From: Neurospora tetraspora
Taxonomy: Eukaryota > Ascomycota > Sordariomycetes > Sordariales > Sordariaceae
Direction of reading: 5' to 3'
Length of the DNA stretch: 64,000 bases
Assembly (NCBI RefSeq): GCF_033439725.1
Contig: NW_026944383.1
Coordinates: forward strand, 6,448,001-6,512,000
The position numbers and the translations under genes are program-made. Below the pieces are notes generated by a model, which saw nothing but the letters and a program-made list of their open reading frames with translations, was not told the DNA's origin and made no database searches. Of this stretch, positions 12,501 through 22,500 are shown piece by piece (positions within the stretch are counted from its first letter, which is position 1; each line of letters opens with the position of its first letter).

Positions 12501-15183
12501 GGAGTATTAGAGGAATCCGGGATATTCGGTAGGGTTAAAAAATTTATATGTAAGGATAGGGGAATTTCGAAAGGGACGGTCGAATATAGTAAGGGGTTAA
12601 AATTATTAATAGATTTTAATATTTTTTGGGTTTTAAAATGAGGATTAAATCTTATTGCGGATTATAAAGAAACATTATAACTTCGTAAATATTTTTAGTC
12701 GGTTCTTTACTCGTTTTTAAATTTTATACTTCAATCCGAAATTGGAACCTTTTCCGACGCTAATTAATTTCAAAATTATATTCGTACAATTAAAAGTATT
12801 TAAAAATAACGTCTATACTAAGAGAATGAATAAATATAAATATAATTTTCTTCTTCCATTTAATATTATAAAAATTATATATTATATTAAAATAAATAAT
12901 TAAATTACATATAAGAATGGGTTAGAAAGAGGAAATAATAAAATAGTAATTTATGAATTCTATTTTAGCGTCTAATAAGAATAAATACTTTTTCATAAAA
13001 TTTAATTCTACGCTGGAATCTATTAAACTATAAATTTTCCGCTAATTTCTATATATTTTTACTAATAATTTCATATTTAAATATAATTATAATATATTCG
13101 CGCTTTCTTAAGCCGAAGTAGTCGTAGTCTTTACCGGTACTATTAGTTTAATATTTACGCCTTAAATTAGGGTATTATAAAAAAGTAGGGTATTAATATA
13201 ATATATAGCTTAATTTACTATAATTATAATAAATATATTTAATATAGAAAAACGCCGAATATTTAGACTTATTATATTCGTAGTAAATATTACGCGGCTT
13301 TACTACCCGGTACTAACCGTACGTATATTTAAATTAACTATAATAATAATAAATAATATTAGGATTAATAGAAACTGTAGGGAGAGGATTAGAAAAATCA
13401 TTAGAATTAAAAATTAATATAGAAATTAAAATAATAACAGAAGTAAAAAGAAAAAAGGGAATAAATAAGTAAGGACGCGGTACTTAAGGGCGCTAATACT
13501 ATTTATTAATTTTAAAATTTTTAAACTTTCTAATTATTTTATATATACTACCGCTTTAATTAATATATTAATACTATTCACTAATAAAATACTATTATAC
13601 AAATAAGGATGTAGGCGGTTAATTTATTATAGGACATACGAATATTCCAGTCATTTATAAGATAGATTGAATTTTTTGATATAAAAACGGTTATAGAACG
13701 TACGAACGGTTTCAATAATACTTTATTATATACATTTAAAATTAATAAAAGTAAAACGTTCGATAATTTAAGTATTACTACTATACTTTTTCTTTAAAAA
13801 AGTATATAGGTCTTTCTAAGTAAGAACGTTACGAATAGAGTTATAATCAATTTTCTTCTTAAAGGTTATAATATGCTTAATACATATATTTTTAAATTTA
13901 TTTTCGATATAATTAATAGCGAAAAAAAAGGGGTATTTAAGGGTATTCGAAATAGTAGTCGTCGATATTAAAAATAAAATTACGTAGTTAAAAGGAGTTT
14001 TTACTAGTAAATTTAGAAATATTAAAAGTAGGACAATATTTAAATAAAATAATAAACTACATCCGTTAGGTAAATATAAAAATAATAGGCGGTGTAACTT
14101 AGGGAGCGATAATAGGAATAGAGAGGGTTAAGAGGCGTATTTAATTATAAAAGAAATAATTCTAATAGCGGAATCCGAAAGGAACAGGAAGGTAATTACT
14201 AAATTAATTTTATTTTAATAAGTTTATAAAACTATTCTAATTATAAAGAGATATATAAGATAGGAGGTAAACTAAAAGGAATTTAATAACCACTATACAA
14301 GATTCGAAGAATTTTTACTTCTATACTATAATATTATTCTCTAAATAGTAGAAAGGATTATACAAAACGTACGAGGGGGTAAAAGAGTAATTACTACCCG
14401 AACTATTATTATTTACTTCTTTAATAATTAATTAATAATATTAGGACGAAGGAGGAGGTTATTATTAAGGGTCATCGTCGGCTATAGTAAGGGGGGTAAT
14501 AAATAGCTCTTATATACTAGAAGTAGAAGGAAGGGTTTCTTCAGCAATCTGAGAAACGGATCGTCCGCTACGTATTTATATCCTATTAGTAACGGTTTAA
14601 TTTTTATAAAAAGAGCTATTAATATATTAAAATCGTAGAGGAAGGTAGGTTGAAGTATTTATAGATAGCGTAAGTACGTAGGGGACGTTAAAGTAGGGAG
14701 AGGATTAAAAATATATTAATAATTAACCCTAATAACTTTGGAAGCGAATTCGACTGGCTATTTATATTGTTATAAACTCTATTCTATAGTAATTGAATTT
14801 ACGATGGCTCCAAACCGTTCCGACGCCATACTACGGCGTTATACTATGCGGACATTAGCGCTCTTCAGTATTAGTACGGGTTCAACGCCTAACAAGTCCC
14901 TAGCGATCTAATAAAACTAGTACTATAGTTATAAAAATAAAATTTAATATAAATATTTCGATTTATATTAAATATATTAAAACCACTTTTCAATATAGCA
15001 TTTGCACACCACTATAAATCCTTCTAATATATATATCAATCGATTACTAGCAATTAGAACATTCTATACAATAAATTTAATATCATCAGAGTTGATATTA
15101 TAATTATAATATTAAAAATACAATTAATATATATATTAGCTAACCTTTATTAACTTTACAATTTTATCATCACCAACGCACAC

Positions 15184-15542
15184 AGCGGTTACTTAACATA
15201 GAGCTCATCAAACCGATATATATTACTGAAGCAATTACCTATATAAAATATAGCTAAAAGGACTTTACTATAGGAATCAAACTTTGCTTTCTAGCCTTAT
15301 TATTTACTATACATTACATACGATATGGTGCCCTTATTATACGCTCAACGCAGAGCTCATCGAACTACGAAATAGTACCTTTATTATACGTTTAACGTAG
15401 AATTTATCGAAGCGGTTGCTCAACGTAGAACTCATCGAACCTATCTATGAGGGAGATAAAGCTTATCGAACCGATCTACATTACCAAAGTAATTCCCTAT
15501 ACAAAATACAGCCAAAAGGACTTTACTATAGGAATTAAACTT
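15184..15542 (+). repeat. two diverged direct repeat copies plus a shorter four-fold motif
   Basis: A unit of about 101 bp at 15184-15284 recurs at 15411-15542 with a roughly 31-bp extra segment in the second copy. Differences are mostly C/T and G/A transitions, as RIP would produce. A shorter motif around AGAGCTCATCGAA occurs in four variants (near 15200, 15345, 15390 and 15425). This may be a subrepeat region of an LTR or the untranslated end of a repeat. Confidence 0.6.
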
Positions 15543-15814
15543 CCCCAATCCATTAGTAAGGCTATTAAATAGTTTAGGGAGACCAATATTAAATATTATT
15601 AACAATATACGGTCACTTACAATACTATATTCTACATTATAATTTTAATAACTTTCACAATTTCACCAAGTCAACACAACGGCCGTACACGACGAACTAA
15701 CTTAACTAGCTTCAACTCTACACGCGTATTTACATACTACCCAAAGAGGCAAAGACTATACGATTACGGGACTTAAGAAGCCATACCGTTCTGAGCAGTA
15801 AATGTGCGGAGGCT

Positions 15815-15864
15815 GGAGGTGACTGGGGGTGCGGTACGTATCGTTTTCCAAGTCCGTTACGCAA
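15815..15864 (+). repeat. right arm of the 50-bp inverted repeat
   Basis: Matches the reverse complement of 6341-6390 at 44 of 50 positions; four of the six differences are transitions. It is followed immediately by a small perfect 9-bp stem (ATATCTCGG/CCGAGATAT) near 15870-15900. Together the two arms enclose 9.4 kb. Confidence 0.75.
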
Positions 15865-17088
15865 TACTAAAATATCTCGGTGCTAGTTGCGCCGAGATAT
15901 CATTTCGTAGTTCGTGCCAGTGCCGTCAAGTGCGGACTAGCCTCCGGAGCGTTACATACCCTGGTCAATGCTACGTCGATACCCCCTAGTCATCAATTGT
16001 GGCCTTAACAGTTTCTTTCGTACTACAACAGGCGTAGGAGTTGTGTGGAAATTCTCACCTTACTGTTCATTTGCTTCAACCAGGCATGAAGCCCTCTCAC
16101 CTCTCACCCCTCTACGGATATCCAAAGTGACCCCTCATCCCATAACGAACATCTTCCCGCCCTCATCCGGACGTTGATATGCAGACGGGACCACACGGCC
16201 TGATGCAGGTTTACCCTTGGGGGGTGAGTTCCGCACTAAGCTTGCAAGCCTCCCAAAGCAAAGATTGACTCTGCATTATGCCCACGTTTTTGGCGGAAGT
16301 TGAAACAAAAATCCACTTGCTATGCACCTCTACTGCTGTATGCGACTGCTTGGTTCCTGAGGGCGGGCGCGTGCCAAATCAAGTCAGACCTACCTTGTCG
16401 TTCGGGAGAGTTTCTTGTTCGGTAGTTTCCATACCGAGATTCTGAAACATCGAAATATGGTTACTTGCGGATCGAAACCAAGCACCTTAATCACAGGATG
16501 TTACGGAGACCCTGCCTCCAACGTTACCTGCAGACGATCTTCTGTACACGGATGTTTTTTTGGTTGCTCGATCATATGAACACACAGTATCGTGTTCGGG
16601 TCTTAGCTGGTCCTAATGCCGATGCTAGCTTATGCAACATGGACTGGATATCATTTTCGAGGAGGGTCAAAGCGCATCTTGGGTCACTTTCCAATATGTA
16701 CACCTTGCACACCAGAAAAGGCTTATATATCTACAAGTCTCACGACATCAAGCGATATCAAGCAGGTCAACTTTACCTTGTCTCACATCTCTTCCATTCA
16801 GCTTTGTCTGTATACACACAACTTCATTCACCTCAATCTATCATCCACTTTTTTCGCCCTGTGCGCAAGCCCTTCCGGTCAGGGAACCGTTGATTTGTTC
16901 CTTCATTACCACCAAGCCTAAGAGTAAGCCTTCATCCACAATCAAGATTCTCCAACCCTTACTGACCAAATAATCAGCCTTGTCTCCTCTGCACTCCCAT
17001 TGGATTGCTTGAGATTCACCGAATCAGTTGTATCGCAGACCTCATCACTCACAAAAGCGATATCCTCTCTCATCATCTCACAACAAAC
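15865..17088. other. intergenic region with a possible promoter/leader for the ORF at 17089
   Basis: Composition returns to normal. No conserved coding region seen. A TATATAT motif at about 16724-16730 and a long CT/CA-rich stretch at roughly 16790-17088 look like a promoter and 5' leader for the short ORF that follows. Confidence 0.4.
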
Positions 17089-17271
17089 ATGTGCGACTTC
17101 TTCAAGAACTACTACATCTACGCATCATGCACCGACCCCGGTCTCCACTTCTACAAGATCGAGCTGGACGGTAGCCCACAAGGTGCCTGCCCCAGAGCGC
17201 CTCATGAACGGTTCATCGTCAAGGGAGACAAGTGTGAGCATTGCCAGGGGTCGTTACCACTGCGGATCTGA
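17089..17271 (+). CDS. short cysteine-containing hypothetical protein (60 aa)
   Basis: The ATG is in a good fungal context (AAAC before it), after a CT-rich leader ending in CACAACAAAC. The product starts MCDFFKNYYIYASC and has cysteines at positions 2, 14, 34, 49 and 52, the last two as CEHC. It resembles, in style only, the short fungal proteins that begin MC and carry a late Cys-X2-Cys pair; some of these may bind zinc. No function is proposed. A GTGAGC within the CEHC codons could be a splice donor giving a different C-terminus, but I found no convincing acceptor. Moderate to low confidence that this is a real gene. Confidence 0.42.
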   Translation: MCDFFKNYYIYASCTDPGLHFYKIELDGSPQGACPRAPHERFIVKGDKCEHCQGSLPLRI

Positions 17272-18156
17272 AGTGGGGGGCAAGGGAGTCGTCATTCATT
17301 GTTATATGGGGCTGGCTGCCACCGTTGACAACTACAATTCCTGCAACAGCAACATTGGTTCTTCGGTTCTTTTTTCTTTGCTTTCGGGTTTCTCCGGCTT
17401 GAGGCTTTCACTCAGCACGATATCCTTTTTTTTGTTACTGTGCTTCCTTACGGCGTATCAAATGGTTAACGGACTTCTGACATCTCCATCTTCACTTTTG
17501 TACTGTCTTGCTATCTGTCAATGTTTGGGCGCTGTAGGGTCGACTTACCAATATCTCTGTATTTTATAGCCGGCCAGTCAGTCACGCGGTGTTTTTGATC
17601 GTTACTGCTTTTTACCCTATCTCATCTTGGGAATGATGGACGGAAGGATACCAATGCAGGTGGCGCTACGAACAAGCAGGGGAGGGAAACCGGGAATCTG
17701 GTGGTGGGGGCGTGATCAGTGACGTTCCAACCCTTGTCCATCATGATGGAAGTTCAATGGAAACAGACATAAGGAAGGGAAGGAAATGGTATCGAGTCTG
17801 ACAGACTACATGGGGGAAGGCTATTAGGCCCGAGGCTCAAGGGGGTTGTGATGTATGGAACTTGCATGGAGCATGGGGGTAATCTAATGGAATCACGGAG
17901 CCAGACCCCCGAGGTTGTGGGGGTTGCGGGATAGGCAGTGAAGAAGGAAGAAGATATGAGAGATCAGATCTTGTGCGATAGTGAGGAGGCAAGGAATACT
18001 TACCGGATAGTGTTTTTTCGACCGATGATAATGGAAGAAATGATACTCGTGATGAACAGCTGGTTCCCGCTCTTTTGCTCTCCGGTTTCCAAACTGTGGA
18101 AGGAAGACATCAAATGGAATGAGTTGGTGTTTCACGCGTGGCGTAATTGTCAGGTA

Positions 18157-18192
18157 TACAAAATCGACCTACAAAATCGACCTACAAAATCG
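18157..18192 (+). repeat. 13-bp tandem repeat, 2.8 copies
   Basis: TACAAAATCGACC occurs twice without change, then a third copy lacking the final ACC. A simple minisatellite-like array in intergenic DNA, with no visible link to a gene. Confidence 0.85.
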
Positions 18193-20099
18193 TGACGAAT
18201 AGTTACCCTAGGAAATCACGATGGAGAAATTCCAACTCCCAGGAGCAGACATCACTACAGAGCCATGGGGATGGACGTCTCGATTCGTTCGATCTCAAAT
18301 TCTCACCTCTTCCAATCGTTCTCAATACTTGGTCGAGGCCCATAATCCAGGCCACAAGCGAGAAGCCATATGCAAGTGATCGCAAAGAAGTATAAGATTT
18401 TCTGCTGTTAGTAGACCACATGACCAGGTGACACGAGGTGGCCACATACTGTGTAGTAGACCCGTGCCGTCGGGCTAAGAAACTTGGAAGTAAGCTCGTA
18501 GTGCAGCCCAAGGTGTGGAACAATTGAGGGAGGTACTCGTCAGGGCTAGAAGCGGCCATTTCTGGCCCCAGGCTTCAGGTCAGATTGTGCGTTTTAATCC
18601 TGGCGGGTAAGAGGAAAGCCATGAAGGGAAACCCTCATCAGTGATTGCCTTGCTCTGAACCCGCCGTGAAGTGATTGCTGGCTAGGTGGGTAGTGGCCAT
18701 ACCGAAGCAGGTTGGACCTGCAGCTGGCTGGCTCGACCAAGAACGCGAGGACCTTCCGTTATATATCCGATAGTTGAAGATTTATCGTCGACCGTTGGCT
18801 GGATCCTCCAAGTCGACTCTGAGCAGTCAGCAGAGCGGCTTCCACCCGGCTCATCCCGTGGTGCCCAAGGTACGGCTCAAGGTCGACCTTGCTGGAACTT
18901 TCCAACTTGATAGTATGAGTGGTCGGCTCCCGCTGCCTCTCATGGTATCGGGGCCACATCGGTTTCCTCCTCCTCTCTCCATTCTGTTAATAAGCAAATG
19001 TCCCTCACTCAGCTTCATCAGTTGAAACCTCAGCCGGCTTCCGTTCTTCCGAGCCGTCGTAACTGGTAGCGAGCCAGCGAGCGAAACGTGCGAGGCTACC
19101 GAGTCGTACGAAAGCTAGGTCAGGCCAGAAATAAGCGCGAAGGACCTCCAAAGCCGAGCGCCGCAGGGGAGGGGGACAGACAGTGCACAGGGCAGACGGC
19201 AGCATGTCAGGGTGTATTTTTATTGCTTTTCCACTTGTTTCGTCGGATCCGCGTAACTTTCGTCGCATTGATGGTAAACTGCCAAAGTCCCAGTTGCGCA
19301 AGCGAGAAGCGAGAACCTAGTAAGGGTAAGGTAGAAACGCAATGACGCTGGTTTGACTTGGTGTGTGTGCGCTCTCGGCTTCTTGAGCCCAGCCCAGTCC
19401 AGTCCAGTCCAGGGGCAGGGACGGGCCGCTTCGAATGATCGCCGTTTCGCTCTATCTAGCAGACAAGGGAGGTCAGGGCAGGACGACTGTCTGATGAAAG
19501 GTGTGAGGGACGGAATTTGTGTATTCGATTTCGAACTCGCTGGTAACTAGCTTCTTAGGCCTTGGAATCAGAGACCTTGTAACTCGAAGAGCCCCAGCCA
19601 ACGGGTATTGCGTATCGGGCGGATTCCACTAGGATGTTCTGCACGAGAGAGGGCTCTCAGTATCAAGCGTGGAGATAACCCCGGTTTTCGAACGGGGTGA
19701 TGGCGATGTGACGAGATTGGCGAAGGGGAAACATATCGACAGCGGGTGAGTTGTCAATGCAAATAATTTCCGGCCCGAGGCCAAAGCGCGACTGACCAGG
19801 CTATGGCATGGCTTGATACCTCTCAACAGAGTGGGATCAAAGTAACAGTTTTTGTGGTATGGTACGTCTTGAGTTTGGTTGTACTTGGAGGCACGGACCT
19901 CGGAGATGCGGGGTGAGGATGTTCTTTGCAACCCAGGGACGGGTCGGAGGACCATCGACGTCGGCAACATGGAAGTCTGAACATGGCAAACCGTGGCCAG
20001 GATCCTTACCTACCTAGCCTTCCTCTTGTGTCAGCACGCGATGCAACTTCAGCGGCATTTTGCCGGATGACGCTGTTGATGTTCTTGGCATGGTGATGG

Positions 20100-20785
20100 G
20101 TGCGAGAGGATCTCTCATTTTCGGGGGACACGTGGGAAACTGAGGAGTCGCGGGGGCTTGAGTTATGCGGGAAAGTGAGTACCATTCCAGGGGGAAGGGT
20201 GTGTTTTCTTTCTTCGATCAATCCTGCCTTGTCGTACAGCAGTGATGATGTACCTTCTGATGGGTCAAAACCGGAGGGAAATCCCAAATGGAAGATCAAG
20301 CGTCTTGCTGTACGACAAGGCAGGATTGATAAGAGAAGGAAAACACACCCTTCCCCTTGGGATGACGTGATCACCCCTCGCTTTTCCGAAATGGACGAAG
20401 GAGAACGTCTAACCCCAGAACGTCTTCAAGCTATGCTGGAAGGCGTTCAAAGCACTCTCAGCCCCGAAGAACGGGACCTTTTCACCCACATCCTGAAGAA
20501 TCGAGAAGCTGCTTTGGCTTGGGACTTCAGTCATGTGGGAAAAATCGAACTAGATGTCTTTCCACCACAAGAAATCCGCACTATCCCTCACACCGCTTGG
20601 TAGAGTAGATTAGTTCCTATACTAAAGGCCAACTATAGCAAGGTCTGTGAGCTTCTGAAGGATAGGATCAAGCGTGGAACTTTGGAGGAAAGCCTGCAGC
20701 TTACCGAAACAATTGGTTTTTGGTAGCCAAGAAAGATAGTGGACTGCGTCTGATCAATGATGCGCAAAAAATCAAGAAGTAATAA
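20100..20785 (+). mobile_element. Ty3/gypsy-type polyprotein relic (start of the polymerase region)
   Basis: From about 20391 the plus strand reads like the segment just before and at the beginning of fungal Ty3/gypsy-type reverse transcriptases, with landmarks such as LSPEERDLF, AWDFSHVGK and a downstream WFLVAKKDSG. Only this fragment of the polyprotein is present; it is broken, with at least a couple of breaks, and no LTRs were found. Unlike the island at 6.4-15.8 kb, it is not obviously RIP-mutated, consistent with a short single-copy fragment. The upstream portion contains a long hairpin (20187-20360). Confidence 0.6.
20187..20360. repeat. long inverted repeat (55-bp arms, 64-bp loop)
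   Basis: Arm 20187-20241 is matched by the reverse complement of 20306-20360 at about 50 of 55 positions; the inner 25 bp, ending TCGTACAGCA, are perfect. The 64-bp spacer is unique. It lies immediately upstream of the retroelement relic and shares its open stretch. Transcribed RNA would fold into a stable hairpin. Confidence 0.85.
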
Positions 20786-21511
20786 TAGAAGAAGGAACTG
20801 ATTTCAAGATCGAGAACCAAGTACGAAGAAGTGAAAAGGTTAAGAGGACGGGAAACAGTTGGGAAGAGGGGCAGGAGAGATGATGAAAGATCAGTACCTT
20901 ACTTGTAGGTGCCTGTGCGTCAAGTACGGTTAGATAAGAGATAAGACCCATTTACACAACTGGACATCACCACACACGCAGGAGCACTGCAGTCTACAGC
21001 ATTGCCCGCCGTTTGAGCTTCGAACGCTCTTGCCTTCTTTTATTTCACTTCGATATATGTCGCCAAATATCCAATTGCCATGTTCTTTGTCTTCAGATTA
21101 TACCATAAATCAACTTGATTTAGATGCTTGAAAGTTAGCAACGACACTCAACCCCAAAGTATCAACACGCAGTTCCATCGCGCTATGAACGATGTGCGGA
21201 ATGTGCCATGCTGGGCGCCGGGAAGCGTACCCGAGATGTGCTAAGCTTCTGTGTATTCGCGATGTTTGTTATTTGTGTAAATGTCCCAGGGATAATATCT
21301 CCCACTTCATGGGGTAAAGGAACTAAATACTTTTATTTATACCATATCTACTTACCATACCTCAGACTCTCGTCGAAATGTGCTTCTCCAACATGGGGTT
21401 GCTTGACTGGATTCTGGGCCGCAAAATGTCGGTCCCTTGCTTATGAGTGCTCAGCTAAGATGGGGCCCGCATGACTCTATAGGACAAAGATCTTAACCTG
21501 TTTATCAGTAA

Positions 21512-21582
21512 GCGCCAGTGGTTTAGTGGTAAAATCCATCGTTGCCATCGATGGGCCCCGCGTTCGATTCGCGGCTGGCGCA
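21512..21582 (+). tRNA. tRNA-Gly (GCC)
   Basis: 71 nt without an intron. The 7-bp acceptor stem GCGCCAG pairs with CTGGCGC, followed by discriminator A. The anticodon arm CATCG-TTGCCAT-CGATG gives anticodon GCC (glycine). The T arm carries GTTCGATTC (B box) and the D arm GGTTTAGTGGT (A box). T-rich runs from about 21591 onward serve as the pol III terminator. It reads GGC/GGT codons. Confidence 0.95.
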
Positions 21583-22500
21583 AAGTTGTTTATTTTTTTG
21601 TTTTTTTCAGGTTTTTTCTCCCTTTTTGTTCCCCTTTTGCTTTTCCCAATGTCTCTCAAATCTTTTGATTGTTGTCACTCTGTTATTATAGGTGCGTGCG
21701 TGGTGGTTATAGACATGCATCATGAAATTCATCCTCGTTTTCCCTTGTTTTGCTTGTCCGCCAGGCTTTTCAAGTTTACAACAACAATGCCCGTGGCATT
21801 CACAAGCAAATCGTTGTAAGTCCGTGCCCTGGGCGCCCATTCACCGGACTTCCCATTCACCGTCACTGGACTCCCTTCTGGTATTATTTCTAGGGAAGCT
21901 GCCCTACACAGTAGTAGTTTCCGTTCCTCCTTCTCCGTTACCACTTCAGACTCAAGTGAAGCCCATTTTCTATCGTCGCCTTTCTGACTCCAACACAAAT
22001 CAGTAAGCAGGATACGCATGAGGTAGGACGGTTATCTGAAGGTTTCACCTTGCTTATTTATATACGTCATTGTAAAGGCAAGTCATCCATGGAGTATTTC
22101 CATTATCCCGTCGTGTCATTAGGTACCTGTGTTTACAGTGGTGTTAACGAAAGGCGGGGGTCTGCATACTCCCGCTAACACCCCGCGCCCGACCCGGATA
22201 ACCTGCAACACTTCTTACCGCAGTTATGCCAGTACCTTTTGTAAAGCGCAACTATCTGCCAAATGCTCGTACCTTCCTAACGCAATCTAGGCTGCCCTCC
22301 ATCGATTGGCTGTTCCTTCTCGAACCTCCAACATCCAACCTACCTCCGACCTCCAACCTGAGGCTTCCCTGAGATTGGCCCTCACCTGGTCCCGTCACAA
22401 CCACAATCTGGACTTGGATACCAGACAGAACCTTTTTTCGAACAACACCAGCATACGATTTGTAATTCTTGCTTACCTCTTCGCTTCTCAAGAGTCTATC
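21583..22500. other. intergenic region and leader of the SNF2 gene
   Basis: T-rich pol III termination tract directly after the tRNA, then no recognisable gene. The part from about 22250 is CT-rich and reads as the 5' UTR of the SNF2-type gene; the frame stays open back to an in-frame ATG at 22306. Confidence 0.5.

Larger units (their letters stand above)
6404..15790. repeat. A+T-rich, RIP-degraded repeat island
   Basis: About 9.4 kb with no usable reading frames. Stretches such as 7681-7740 contain not a single CA or TG dinucleotide while TA and CG are frequent. This is the mark of RIP, which in ascomycetes turns C to T mainly in CpA within duplicated DNA, rather than of simple AT drift or CpG decay. 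Composition is normal only in the LTR at 6983-7523 and moderately relaxed around 14750-14900 and beyond 15600. The block is a graveyard of several repeats; only a Ty3/gypsy pol region is recognisable. In Neurospora-like fungi such islands are usually H3K9-methylated and cytosine-methylated, which is an inference here. Confidence 0.9.
17272..21511. other. gene-poor region with small repeats and a retroelement relic
   Basis: Apart from the retroelement relic and hairpin near 20.1-20.8 kb, no gene could be supported. A 13-bp unit (TACAAAATCGACC) is repeated nearly three times at 18157-18192. Short open frames on both strands lack family motifs and good codon texture. Confidence 0.5.

Noticed and set aside
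16465-17569. Overlapping 101-189-codon frames around 16.5-17.6 kb
   Set aside because: They span CT-rich leader-like DNA; only the short ATG frame at 17089 has plausible context.
20100-20603. 167-codon ORF as a host gene
   Set aside because: Its C-terminal half matches retroelement polyprotein sequence and its middle is part of a long hairpin, so it is treated as a mobile-element relic.
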